From Clostridiales bacterium (GTDB lineage: Bacteria > Bacillota > Clostridia > Caldicoprobacterales > DTU083), in assembly GCA_012838915.1 (NCBI GenBank), contig DUOI01000108.1:1-64000 (forward strand): a DNA stretch of 64,000 nucleotides, read 5' to 3'. The position numbers and the translations under genes were made by a program. Positions 7,467 through 17,615 of the stretch are shown here, in pieces (within the stretch, counting starts at the first letter, position 1; the number at the start of each line of letters is the position of its first letter). The notes beneath the pieces are model-generated. The model saw only the letters and a program-made list of their open reading frames with translations. It was not told where the DNA came from and searched no databases.

Positions 7467-8789
7467 TTATGTATGTTTATCCCCTTCCCTGCCTGAGGGT
7501 ATCTTATCCGAAAGCTCTATCATTTCCTCTGCCAACGCTTTGACCTTTTCCCGCAGCTTAAAAACGCAATCCATCTCTGATGCATTCCCCCGGACGATAT
7601 CCTCAGCAAGAGTTCTACAGCTGGGGGAGCCGCAGGATCCGCAGTCCAGGCCAGGCAGATTCTTATTGATTCGTTCCATTGTCTCCATCTTCTGAATAGC
7701 TGCCACTATGTCATGGTCAAGTTTCATGACCGGCTTTTCAATAATATTCTTTTGAAGCTGCCATTGTATATGTTCTTTGATGTACTCAATATCGGAATCT
7801 GCCGGCGGCTTATTCCGGATGCCTTTTGCTAGCAGCCGGATCCGATTTTTAGCTACATAGCCGTTTTCAAAGGTCAGAGGTCCACCTACACAACCGCCTG
7901 CACAGGACAAACCTTCAAAAAAATCCAAATCCGTCATTTTGTTGTTTTCAATTTCTTCCAGCACGGGAATGACATTTCGAATGCCGTCCACTGACAGATA
8001 ATTATCTATACCTAAAGATTGGCCTTCCCCCCCGGTGACAGCCCAACTCAGGCCTGCACCGGTTGCCTGCTGCAGTTTTTCCGTATTATCGGGTATTTTA
8101 AGGTAGGAAGCGATTGGCCCGTAAACATCCAGAATCGAGATTGCGCCATCAACATGGGAGACTTCATTACCTATGGGATTACGGATACTGGTCATCTTGG
8201 CAGCGCAGGGGGTTATGAAAAAAGCACCTATTTCCTGAAGTGGAATATTCAAACGCCTGCTTGCCTCATCCTTTGCCATCTGAGCTGCAATTTCCATTGG
8301 TGACTCTATTCTTATGAGATGATCCAGCAGGTTGGGAAAGCGAACCTGTATGAGTCGAACGATTGCAGGACAGGCAGAAGAAATCAGCGGCTTTTTAATA
8401 TCCGGAACAGCCAGCTTTTCCTTAATCAATTGTGTAACGACATCTGCACCTTTTGCTACCTCAAAAACATAATCAAAGCCCAGTCTTTTCAAGGCAGCCA
8501 GTACCTTGTCACAATTTTTAAGTTTCTTAAACTGGCCAAAGAGAGTGGGCGCAGGAAGCGCGATTTTATACTGATATCTATCCAGAATGGATAGGGGATC
8601 GGTAACGGCAATTTTTGCATGATAAGGACATGCGCGAATGCATTCTCCACAGTCAATGCAGCGTTCATCAATAATTCTTGCTTTTCCGTCCCGTACCCGA
8701 ATTGCTTCGGTAGGGCATCCCTTGATGCAATTGGTACAGCCCATGCATTTGCTCTTGTTCAGCGTAACTGAATGATAGTATTCTCCCAT
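7467..8789 (-). CDS. hydrogenase-like Fe-S protein with altered H-cluster loops (sensory or non-classical [FeFe]-hydrogenase)
   Basis: A 440-residue protein: two ferredoxin motifs (CMGCTNCIKGCP and CIDCGECIRACP) at the N-terminus, a hydrogenase large-chain domain, and a C-terminal Fe-S knot (LDCGSCGSPSCRTL with a distal Cys). The H-cluster loops read SSACPAIV, TPCAAKMTS and LSCAGGCVGGP. The four cluster Cys are in place, but flanking residues differ from TSCCPGW, MPCTAKK and MGCPGGC. This matches the group C/D, sensory or low-activity [FeFe] class; no PAS domain is visible. ATG 8789 has AGGTGG upstream. Its neighbours (DRTGG, HATPase, PHP) suggest that it senses H2 or redox state (inference). 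Confidence 0.85.
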   Translation of the reverse strand: MGEYYHSVTLNKSKCMGCTNCIKGCPTEAIRVRDGKARIIDERCIDCGECIRACPYHAKIAVTDPLSILDRYQYKIALPAPTLFGQFKKLKNCDKVLAALKRLGFDYVFEVAKGADVVTQLIKEKLAVPDIKKPLISSACPAIVRLIQVRFPNLLDHLIRIESPMEIAAQMAKDEASRRLNIPLQEIGAFFITPCAAKMTSIRNPIGNEVSHVDGAISILDVYGPIASYLKIPDNTEKLQQATGAGLSWAVTGGEGQSLGIDNYLSVDGIRNVIPVLEEIENNKMTDLDFFEGLSCAGGCVGGPLTFENGYVAKNRIRLLAKGIRNKPPADSDIEYIKEHIQWQLQKNIIEKPVMKLDHDIVAAIQKMETMERINKNLPGLDCGSCGSPSCRTLAEDIVRGNASEMDCVFKLREKVKALAEEMIELSDKIPSGREGDKHT

Positions 8790-8923
8790 TGCTGCCACCT
8801 GCCTTGCTTATATATGCTTATTTGCTTATGTCTGATTAGTGCTGAATACGTCTCATATATCTTCAGCGATAACCGCATATATGTTTTGTCTGATTACATA
8901 CTCTGCCTTGAATGGTATACGGG

Positions 8924-9397
8924 CTATATTTGAAAGGTTATTTCCAGTGTAGTACCTTGTCCAACTTTAGACTGAATGTTAATATAGCTTGCACAGCGCT
9001 TGATATTGGGCAAACCCATACCTGCACCAAACCCCATCTCCCTGGCCTGTTCGGACGCGGTGGAGTAACCTTCCTTCATAGCCAGTTCTATATTGGGTAT
9101 ACCGGGGCCGGTATCCTCGGTAATGATCTGGATTTTATCCGGCGTAACCTGAAAAATAAGCCTGCCTCCCCAGGAATGAATGACAAGATTCATTTCTGCC
9201 TCATAACAGGCTATGGCCGCCTTTCTAACCAATTCCCCATCTACTCCAAGCTGTTTCAGCAGATTCTTAGTTCTTCGGGATACCTCTCCTGCGGATGAAA
9301 AATTCTCTGCTTCTATTGAATAAACATGTCTGACTAATACATCTTTACCGGCCGTGTCTGTTTTGTTGTCAAAAGATTTGCTTCCCTCAGGATTCAC
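8924..9397 (-). CDS. RsbW-like HATPase (anti-sigma-factor-type serine kinase fold)
   Basis: A 157-residue GHKL ATPase. Seen: an N-box AAIACYEAEMNLVIHS near residue 60, a G1 box EDTGPGIP near 93, and a G2 loop MGFGAGMGLPNIKR near 120. This order and size match RsbW/SpoIIAB-type proteins, which bind and release a sigma factor or phosphorylate an antagonist. No sigma factor or STAS-domain antagonist lies nearby. GTG 9397 follows a GGGGGGTGA site. It lies between a DRTGG gene, with a six-base gap, and the hydrogenase-like sensor. It may transduce redox input; its partner is unknown. Confidence 0.85.
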   Translation of the reverse strand: MNPEGSKSFDNKTDTAGKDVLVRHVYSIEAENFSSAGEVSRRTKNLLKQLGVDGELVRKAAIACYEAEMNLVIHSWGGRLIFQVTPDKIQIITEDTGPGIPNIELAMKEGYSTASEQAREMGFGAGMGLPNIKRCASYINIQSKVGQGTTLEITFQI

Positions 9398-9403
9398 TGG
9401 ATT

Positions 9404-9751
9404 TCACCCCCCGGATAACCCTGCTTTATATAGTTTGCCACATGCAGTAAACAGGGTATCACTGGTAGACATCAACACAATGGAATGCTCTTTTGCCATG
9501 TCCACTATGTCACCGGCAGGATGCTTCCCCCTGACAAAAACAATGGCAGATACATCCAGTAACTCTGCCGTACGTATTACATGATGGTTAGTTAAGCCGG
9601 TCAATAATAAAGTTTGTTCTTTTACAAAAGCCAATACATCACTCATCAGGTCGGAGCCGCATGCTGAATATATCTTCTCATTCAGCATATTGTGGCCGTG
9701 CAAGACTTTGGCGTTTAGTATTTCCTTGATCTCATGGAGGGTTAAGGGCAT
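9404..9751 (-). CDS. DRTGG-domain protein (first copy)
   Basis: A 115-residue DRTGG-domain protein opening the signalling-like set upstream of the hydrogenase operon. It contains SACGSDLMSDVLAFV near residue 30, a motif I associate with this small family, and a VFVRGKHP segment. I use ATG 9751, which has GAGGTG just upstream, rather than ATG 9772, which has none. The paralogue at 7050-7406 lacks the CGSD form. In known proteins the domain binds small ligands, possibly nucleotides. The six-base gap to the HATPase gene implies one transcript. Function is inferred only from context. Confidence 0.82.
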   Translation of the reverse strand: MPLTLHEIKEILNAKVLHGHNMLNEKIYSACGSDLMSDVLAFVKEQTLLLTGLTNHHVIRTAELLDVSAIVFVRGKHPAGDIVDMAKEHSIVLMSTSDTLFTACGKLYKAGLSGG

Positions 9752-9829
9752 AACACACCTCAGGTATTTCATAGGAATGTACTGATAAACAAGGCTGATA
9801 AAGGCTGAAAGTCATATATAGATACTTTT

Positions 9830-10714
9830 CTATGTAATCTGTTCCATATAATCCTTATATAGCATCAGCATATCGATATAAGTATACTTGATTTCCGATG
9901 AAATTGCCACCTTATCATTGGAGTTTTTTGATAAGACTTTATCTAACGACAGACAACTGCCATTATATAACTCGACAAGCCCGGCTAAAATAGCATTATT
10001 GTTTTGACCGGCGTTTATTTCCTGCAGCTTTTCTTTCTTTAATTCCATTTCCGTTTTTGTTTCACGAATCTTATCAACTGCTTCAGACGGACTTATGGCA
10101 CCGGAATCCAGACTTACGATTATTTCTTCCAATGAACGGTATTTTTCCTCCCAAATCCCGTAAGCTGAACGAATGATATCCACATTTTCCTGGGTAGCTG
10201 TTATCTGCATATCTGCCCCGCCGGTAGCCAATTTATATACATGAGATTCGATATCCTCTGCCCTTAATTCATCCCTGACCTGCTTTGCGTCATCTTCCGA
10301 TTGAAAGCCAATTGCCATTACCCGGTAAAACCCGTTATTGTAAATGTAACCTGCTCCTCCCCTTTTTTTAAGCTGCTGTGAAAAAGCCTCTGCATTTTCC
10401 TCGTCAGCAAAGGCTCCCATTTGAATAGCATACAGAGACAAAGCATTTGCTTTCAATGTATCAGTAATCTTGGTTGTATCCTTTACAGGCTCATCTGTCT
10501 CATCAGGTAATGACAATATTGGGTCATCGCTATCTTGAACCTGCCCTCTGCCTGATTCCTCTCCGTTCAAAACAGGCAGAATCAAATTGCTGACGAACTT
10601 CCCCAATGTACCGGCAGAAGCCACATAAATAAGTCCGAATCCCAGCAGCATTAACAGTATAAAGGTGGCATACCTTTTCTTTGACTGATTCTTTCTAAAT
10701 CTTGAGTAACGCAT
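9830..10714 (-). CDS. SPOR-domain membrane protein
   Basis: A 294-residue single-pass protein. A basic start (RFRKNQSKKR) is followed by one membrane segment (residues about 16-36), an acidic linker, and a SPOR repeat near residues 90-160 (AIQMGAFADEENAEAF, then GFYRVMAIGFQSEDDA). SPOR domains bind denuded peptidoglycan at division or engulfment septa. The C-terminal part is helical, with KEKLQEINAGQ-type segments. ATG 10714 is chosen because AGGGGG lies six bases upstream; ATG 10738 has a poor site. It is probably monocistronic or co-read with the DRTGG gene 78 bases downstream. A role in cell division or sporulation is inferred. Confidence 0.82.
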   Translation of the reverse strand: MRYSRFRKNQSKKRYATFILLMLLGFGLIYVASAGTLGKFVSNLILPVLNGEESGRGQVQDSDDPILSLPDETDEPVKDTTKITDTLKANALSLYAIQMGAFADEENAEAFSQQLKKRGGAGYIYNNGFYRVMAIGFQSEDDAKQVRDELRAEDIESHVYKLATGGADMQITATQENVDIIRSAYGIWEEKYRSLEEIIVSLDSGAISPSEAVDKIRETKTEMELKKEKLQEINAGQNNNAILAGLVELYNGSCLSLDKVLSKNSNDKVAISSEIKYTYIDMLMLYKDYMEQIT

Positions 10715-10951
10715 GTCCATCCCCCTCTTCTCTTTCATCCTTGTCCTGTGGATTATTTATATTTATGGTGCAAATAATTTAAATATGATAGAAGGAGGCA
10801 AATAGCGTCCAAAAGTTGTAGGCCTTTTTGCAGAATATAACAATGGGACCAAAATAGTTGTATACCAATAGATTTAAGAGCATTCATGAGATAATTCGAC
10901 GTAATCAGATACCTTGAAGTTTTTTAGCTTATATTGGTAACTTGCAGTATT

Positions 10952-10980
10952 TGCCATAAGTTTTAGTTTTTAATAAACTA
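10952..10980 (+). promoter_or_regulatory. groESL promoter
   Basis: TTGCCA (10952-10957), a 17-base spacer and TAAACT (10975-10980). The predicted start point falls next to the CIRCE element, the usual geometry for HrcA repression. Confidence 0.7.
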
Positions 10981-10990
10981 GTTATTGATG

Positions 10991-11017
10991 TTAGCACTCA
11001 GCTTGATTGAGTGCTAA
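10991..11017 (+). promoter_or_regulatory. CIRCE operator (HrcA binding site)
   Basis: TTAGCACTC, a nine-base spacer, then GAGTGCTAA: both arms match the CIRCE consensus exactly. It lies between the predicted promoter and the groES start, so groESL should be repressed by HrcA and induced by heat. hrcA itself is not in this window. Confidence 0.97.
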
Positions 11018-11041
11018 TAATCCAAGGATTTTACTACATAA

Positions 11042-11338
<297 letters not shown>

Positions 11339-11366
11339 TCCAATAATTATATACAGGAGGTTATAA

Positions 11367-12995
<1,629 letters not shown>

Positions 12996-13017
12996 TCCGG
13001 AATAACAGTAATGAGCT

Positions 13018-13048
13018 AAAAAAGTGATTGCACTATGCAATCACTTTT
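13018..13048 (+). terminator. bidirectional terminator between groEL and the DivIVA-like gene
   Basis: AAAAGTGATTGC pairs with GCAATCACTTTT around a five-base loop, with T-rich tracts on both strands. It terminates groESL, and the final codons of the convergent gene (13033-13617) are encoded inside the hairpin. Confidence 0.88.
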
Positions 13049-13617
13049 CCTTTTTTCTTCTCCATATTCAACATCTCATCAATGGAGGATAGTTCAGATT
13101 CATTCAATGCATTTAACTTTCCGTCGCTGCTTTGAAAGCCGGATGTGGTTATTTCCTCTGTATTTTCGTTTATAAGAATGGTGTCACTGATTTCCTTTGC
13201 TGCGTAATAGTTGATATCATCACGAAACCTTTCTATCAGGTTCACCAGTGTTTTTTCAAATTCCAGCAACTCCCGGCGAACTTCACGAAATTTTCTACTC
13301 CACTTTTCCTTTTCGATTTTCAACTGTTCTTCCTCGGCCCGGATTTTTTGCTGTTCCTCCTCTACTATTGCCTGTGCCCGCTGCTCGGCTTTAATAAGCG
13401 CACGTGATATATATTTTTCCTGATTGGTAAAACGTTCTATGCATTGGGTCAGTTCCTCGTTCTGCCTTTTTAGATTCCGGGCTTCCTGAGCCAATTCAAA
13501 CATACGATCTTTTTTCTTTCTGAGTTCTTCTTCATAGTCCTTTGTCAATTCCTCTAAATAGCGGTCAACTTCTTCTTTGTTATAACCTACTATACTAGTT
13601 GAAAACTGTTTTCTCAT
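13033..13617 (-). CDS. DivIVA-like coiled-coil protein
   Basis: A 194-residue protein with a short N-terminal DivIVA-type motif (FSTSIVGYNKEEVDRYLEEL) followed by a long charged coiled coil (about residues 25-130: LAQEARNLKRQNEELTQ, EEEQQKIRAEEEQLKIEKEK). The DivIVA family marks curved membranes and organises cell poles or septa. ATG 13617 has GGAGGAGG nine bases upstream; an upstream GTA/ATG extension encodes the ribosome site itself. The stop codon lies inside the groEL terminator. The gene is convergent with groEL. The exact role is not known; paralogues of this type are common in clostridia. Confidence 0.75.
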   Translation of the reverse strand: MRKQFSTSIVGYNKEEVDRYLEELTKDYEEELRKKKDRMFELAQEARNLKRQNEELTQCIERFTNQEKYISRALIKAEQRAQAIVEEEQQKIRAEEEQLKIEKEKWSRKFREVRRELLEFEKTLVNLIERFRDDINYYAAKEISDTILINENTEEITTSGFQSSDGKLNALNESELSSIDEMLNMEKKKGKVIA

Positions 13618-13688
13618 AGGTGCATTCCTCCTCCGACAACATATTACCATAGTTAAACACCTTTATTTGTAGAATAGCGATGTCGAAA

Positions 13689-14546
13689 TCAGATATTAAT
13701 AGCCTTTTTTATCGTATATAGGTTATCCTTGACGGCCTGATACCCTCTTTCGATTAATTCCGGTATTCGATTGGTCTCCAACATTCCCACGTCATAGATT
13801 TGAGGGTTTATGATTAAATCAGCCTTTGATGTTTTTAACTTTGTCATTCGATAGCTCATAATATCTATGCTCTGACTTCCAATTTCCAGTATATTGTCAA
13901 TTTCATCCCTTCTTTGCCCGCTGTAGCCTAAGTTGATTCCAATCACCTTGGCAGCTCCTAGTTTTCTCAGCACTTTAGAAGGTACGCTGTCCGTGACTCC
14001 TCCGTCCACCAGTCTCATGCCTTGAATGATAACAGGCTTAAAAACCACAGGTATGGCAATACTGGCGCGGACAGCCTGGTACATGGGAACATCATCGATA
14101 TAGATTATATCTTTTCCGTCAGCCAGCTTTCTTTTATTGTTCACAAACATAATGGTTTTTCCGGTATTTATGTCTACTGCAGTTATAGCCAGAGGCAGCC
14201 TGCTTTCCTTCAGGAGTTTCCCATCTGTCAGTTTTTTCATCAGCATTTCCAGTTTTTTGCCCTTTATCAAGCCGTCCCATTTGGTATCCCCGGTAAGAAT
14301 CCATTGTAAAATACCACCAATAATCCCCGGATAATCGGTATCGTAGATGCTTTTATCCAGAGAAAGGGCAATTTGCTCCATCTCCTCTACACTGTATCCG
14401 CATGCATAGAGAGCTGCAACCATACTACCTGCGCTTGTACCCGAAATCCAGGAGGGATACATACCGGCCTCCGCCATAGCCTTCATTGCACCAATATGCG
14501 CAGCACCTCTTGTTGCTCCTCCTGACAATGCCAAGCCGAACTTCAT
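13689..14546 (-). CDS. patatin-like phospholipase (RssA/NTE family)
   Basis: A 285-residue serine lipase-fold protein. The oxyanion segment GGATRGAAHIG near residue 9, the nucleophile elbow GTSAGS near residue 36, and the dyad aspartate in VDGGVTDSVP near 178 are all intact, so it should be an active acyl hydrolase. Bacterial RssA-type relatives hydrolyse lipid esters in the cytoplasm or at the membrane; the true substrate is unknown. No signal peptide is seen. It lies downstream of a pncB terminator and is probably transcribed alone. Confidence 0.9.
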   Translation of the reverse strand: MKFGLALSGGATRGAAHIGAMKAMAEAGMYPSWISGTSAGSMVAALYACGYSVEEMEQIALSLDKSIYDTDYPGIIGGILQWILTGDTKWDGLIKGKKLEMLMKKLTDGKLLKESRLPLAITAVDINTGKTIMFVNNKRKLADGKDIIYIDDVPMYQAVRASIAIPVVFKPVIIQGMRLVDGGVTDSVPSKVLRKLGAAKVIGINLGYSGQRRDEIDNILEIGSQSIDIMSYRMTKLKTSKADLIINPQIYDVGMLETNRIPELIERGYQAVKDNLYTIKKAINI

Positions 14547-14621
14547 ATCATAATCAACCCCTTGTAATTAAATCAGATATATTCGTTGAACTTTTTATCC
14601 TGCTATCATCATATGAAAACA

Positions 14622-14674
14622 GGAAAAACAAAGAGACGCCTGGTTTGTCAAATTTCATGACAATCAGGCGTCTC
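14622..14674 (-). terminator. terminator downstream of pncB
   Basis: A long stem, GAGACGCCTG with CAGGCGTCTC plus an inner TTGTCA/TGACAA pair, lies 44 bases past the pncB stop. A T-rich tract (TTTGTTTTT) follows it on the minus strand. Confidence 0.88.
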
Positions 14675-14717
14675 CAATGCAGTTTTACAAGGAGCTAAAA
14701 GGATAATTGGTTATTTC

Positions 14718-16148
14718 TTATTTCATGGAGTATTCCTCTAAAAGCTTCTGCTTTAGATCATAGAGTTTCTGAGAAAGATCTACCTTATATACATGGGGGT
14801 TTTTCAAACGCTTGTATTCATCCCAGAGAGTATCCAACTCAGTTTTGGCGTATTCTTGAATTGTCATTAAATCGGGATTCTTATAGACCCGCTGCCCATT
14901 AAGGTAAACCGGAACCAGCAACTCCCTTATGGAATAGTCAAACAATGTCATTCGTTTCCAAGTATCTACCGGGTCAAAGATAGTAAGGGGCTTGCCGGTA
15001 TCTATCTCCTCTCCTTCCAGCATTATCAGATCGGCTATTGCCTTTCTATTGCCGTTGTATATGCGTACAACCTTTTTATACCCTGGGTTGGTGATCTTGT
15101 CTGGGTTTTCAGAAATTTTAATTCTTGGTACCATTTTTTTGTCAATTTCCTCAGCTGACATCTTGTATACACCGCCTAATGCCGGGCAGCCTCGGCTGGT
15201 AATCAATGAGGTGCCCACTCCAAAGATATCTATCTTTGCACCCTGTGCTTTAAGATCCCAGATGAGCTCTTCATCCAAGTCATTGGATGCCACGATTTTG
15301 GCATTGTGAAAGCCCGCTTCATCCAACATTTGCCTTGCCTTCTTGCTTAAATATGCCAGGTCGCCGGAATCCAGGCGGATTCCCATGGGCTCATACCCCT
15401 TTTCCCTTAATTCCTTAAATACCGTTATTGCGTTGGGAATACCGCTTTTTAAAGTATTATAGGTGTCTACCAGAAGCAGGCAGCTATCAGGGAAAGCGTC
15501 AGCATAAGCCCGAAATGCACTTAGCTCGTCAGGAAAGCTCATAACCCAGCTGTGACTATGGGTACCTTTTACGGGAATGCCAAACATCTGGCCTGTCAAC
15601 ACATTTGAAGTAGCAGAACAGCCGCCTATTATTGCTGCCCTGGCTCCGTAAATACCGGCATCCGGCCCTTGGGCTCTTCTCAAGCCAAACTCCAGGACAC
15701 TGCCGCCCTGTGCTGCCATTACCACCCTGCTGGCTTTGGTAGCAATGAGAGTTTGATGATTAATCATGTTCAATAGTGCTGTTTCTATCAATTGTGCTTC
15801 TATAAGAGGAGCTTTTACCCGCACCATGGGTTCATTGGGGAATACTACTGTGCCTTCCGGAACAGCGTGAATATCGCCGGTAAACCGCAGGTCCCGCAGC
15901 AAATCCAAGAATTCCTGATTGAATAAATTCAGACTGTCAAGGTATTCCAGATCTTCTTCACTGAAATGCAGGTTTTCAATGTAATCCATAACCTGCTCCA
16001 AACCTGCAGCAATAGCATAAGCGGTGTTGTTATTGGGTCTGCGGAAAAACAAATCAAAAACAGCCTGTCTTTGATGGGTGTTATTCTTATAGTATCCATA
16101 CATCATTGTCAATTGATATAAATCTGTCATCATAGTCAAATTTCGCAT
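14718..16148 (-). CDS. pncB: nicotinate phosphoribosyltransferase
   Basis: It converts nicotinate and PRPP to nicotinate mononucleotide in the NAD salvage pathway, using ATP. The 476-residue protein has the family signatures MTDLYQLTMMYGYY at the N-terminus, a GTHSHSWVMSFPDE active-site region near residue 205, RLDSGDL near 265 and DIFGVGTSL near 305. Start ATG 16148 follows a weak GTGAGG site; a GTG start at 16163 would add five residues. A strong terminator follows. In an NAD-dependent, hydrogenase-bearing anaerobe it supplies cofactor; no other NAD genes are adjacent. Confidence 0.95.
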   Translation of the reverse strand: MRNLTMMTDLYQLTMMYGYYKNNTHQRQAVFDLFFRRPNNNTAYAIAAGLEQVMDYIENLHFSEEDLEYLDSLNLFNQEFLDLLRDLRFTGDIHAVPEGTVVFPNEPMVRVKAPLIEAQLIETALLNMINHQTLIATKASRVVMAAQGGSVLEFGLRRAQGPDAGIYGARAAIIGGCSATSNVLTGQMFGIPVKGTHSHSWVMSFPDELSAFRAYADAFPDSCLLLVDTYNTLKSGIPNAITVFKELREKGYEPMGIRLDSGDLAYLSKKARQMLDEAGFHNAKIVASNDLDEELIWDLKAQGAKIDIFGVGTSLITSRGCPALGGVYKMSAEEIDKKMVPRIKISENPDKITNPGYKKVVRIYNGNRKAIADLIMLEGEEIDTGKPLTIFDPVDTWKRMTLFDYSIRELLVPVYLNGQRVYKNPDLMTIQEYAKTELDTLWDEYKRLKNPHVYKVDLSQKLYDLKQKLLEEYSMK

Positions 16149-16260
16149 ATAGCTTCGCCTCACGTTTACATGTTTCTATTTATTATACTCCAGATACCAA
16201 AAAAAACAAGCCGATATGGCCTGTTAGTAGGAGGTGATAAATTTTCAATTAAATAGATCA

Positions 16261-16578
16261 TTAAACCACAAACCTCAAATCAACTTGACTAATTAGGACG
16301 GTAATAACATATAGATAATTCCCTTGCAGCTCACAAACAAAAACAATACCCCTGTTTTCTCTGATTTCTCGACCGCTATAACTGGTCAGCGCAATCAGGC
16401 GGCTGCGTTTCACCCCTTCGATGATTGCATTTTGTGCTTTTTCTGAATGAACCATGCGGATTCTTTCCTGATAACGTTTTATTGCATGCTTGGTGGGTAT
16501 TATGTAATTTCCCAGGAGGAATTTTTCTTTTCTTTTTCCGGGCCGAAAACTCTGCGTTCTGTTCACCTTTTTTCTCAT
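16261..16578 (-). CDS. small conserved-looking protein of unknown function
   Basis: A 105-residue basic protein. The segment TKHAIKRYQERI near residue 30, then GVKRSRLIALTSYSGREIRENRGIVFVCE and YLYVITVL near the C-terminus, resembles small proteins with a T/S-x-HA-x-x-RxxER motif that end in a V-x-TVL strand (DUF4258-like or mRNA-interferase-like folds). This likeness is from memory and not certain. ATG 16578 has GGAGG eight bases upstream. There is no antitoxin gene beside it. A promoter is predicted 75 bases upstream. I do not assign a function. Confidence 0.65.
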   Translation of the reverse strand: MRKKVNRTQSFRPGKRKEKFLLGNYIIPTKHAIKRYQERIRMVHSEKAQNAIIEGVKRSRLIALTSYSGREIRENRGIVFVCELQGNYLYVITVLISQVDLRFVV

Positions 16579-16653
16579 CAGCATCTCCTCCTTTTTATAT
16601 ATATACCCAGTTGTATAGATTAATAAACCATTTAATCATTTTATCCTAACTAT

Positions 16654-16682
16654 ATATTATAGTAATGTAAACTATTATTCAA
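16654..16682 (-). promoter_or_regulatory. predicted promoter of the 105-residue gene
   Basis: TTGAAT and TAATAT are 17 bases apart on the minus strand, about 75 bases upstream of the ATG. The surrounding DNA (16579-16822) is very AT-rich and shows no other feature. Confidence 0.4.
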
Positions 16683-16822
16683 CTTCAAAATAATCAATTT
16701 TGAATATTAAATAGCTAATATGTTTAATACTTATACATTCAGATTATCTCAAATACACTTTATGAAAGCCGAATTTTAATATAAGAGGCAATATTATAAG
16801 AAAAGATAGTAAATGCAGCCCA

Positions 16823-16854
16823 AAAAATAAATCTGCGGCATTGATGCCGCAGAT
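16823..16854 (-). terminator. terminator of the DUF1836 gene
   Basis: ATCTGCGGC pairs with GCCGCAGAT around a six-base loop. On the minus strand TTTATTTTTT follows directly. It lies six bases past the stop codon. Confidence 0.92.
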
Positions 16855-16860
16855 TGAAGA

Positions 16861-17457
16861 TTATACTTCGCTGACGAAATATTTGTCGATTAGAAACTCA
16901 GCAATTTGTTTCATTAAATTAGCTTCAGTTATTAAGGTTGATATAAAAAGCAACAGCCTGAGATTGTGTTGTTCTCCGGGTGTTTTTCCGGGAGGGATAG
17001 GCCGTTCTTCCACCCGGCTGAGCAATTCTTCTAATTCGAAATGAAGTTTCTCAACGGATGCCTGTTTTAGCGACAGATAGTTTTCATAAATATAGTCAAT
17101 GTCGGAATGGTTTTCATCATCGTTAATATCGGGCAGAACAGGATTAAACAATCTGCGAATATCTCGAATGGACAAAATGGATTTAAGGCTGTAGATTAAA
17201 ATAAGCAAAATAACATGGCTGCGATTATAGGATTTTCCATCAGGCGGCATCAGTAAACCGTCTTTAATGTAATTTTGGATCATGGTTTTGGAAATGACTT
17301 TGCGTTCTTCGTCGTTGTCACTGGCTTTGCCCAGTTTCTTGTCAAAAAACTCCTCCAGTTGAGAGATATACAGACGGTACTCCGGAATCTCATCCATCCT
17401 GATGTCTTCTCTGCTGTCAATCAGTTCAACGATCTGAGCCAGCAAATTCTGCACCAT
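16861..17457 (-). CDS. DUF1836-domain protein (MerR-like putative regulator)
   Basis: A 198-residue protein of the DUF1836 family, whose N-terminal half is MerR-like: EERKVISKTMIQNYIKDGLLMPPDGKSYNRSHVILLILIYSLKSILSIRDI carries the helix-turn-helix and wing signature. The C-terminal half is helical (LHFELEELLSRVEERP and LLLFISTLITEANLMKQIAEF) and probably binds a ligand or dimerises. A promoter is predicted just upstream and a strong terminator follows, so it is a single-gene unit. Targets and signals are unknown. Confidence 0.8.
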   Translation of the reverse strand: MVQNLLAQIVELIDSREDIRMDEIPEYRLYISQLEEFFDKKLGKASDNDEERKVISKTMIQNYIKDGLLMPPDGKSYNRSHVILLILIYSLKSILSIRDIRRLFNPVLPDINDDENHSDIDYIYENYLSLKQASVEKLHFELEELLSRVEERPIPPGKTPGEQHNLRLLLFISTLITEANLMKQIAEFLIDKYFVSEV

Positions 17458-17480
17458 TCAATCAACATCCTCATTTGTTG

Positions 17481-17509
17481 TATTTAACTGCCATCACAAA
17501 ATGTATCAA
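17481..17509 (-). promoter_or_regulatory. predicted promoter of the DUF1836 gene
   Basis: TTGATA (17504-17509) and TAAATA (17481-17486) on the minus strand, with a 17-base spacer, 24 bases upstream of the ATG. Confidence 0.5.
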
Positions 17510-17570
17510 TTTTTCAATTATTATTATACCGAAAACAAATACAATTGACAAGGAAATCATGAGAATCAGA

Positions 17571-17598
17571 AAAGGGCGGGTTTGTGCCGCCGCCCTTT
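17571..17598 (-). terminator. terminator of the YvlD/holin-4-like gene
   Basis: AAAGGGCGG pairs with a CCGCCCTTT arm 18 bases after the stop. A short T-rich stretch (TTTTCT) follows on the minus strand. Confidence 0.75.
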
Positions 17599-17615
17599 GC
17601 CTTGCCGGGTTCCAA

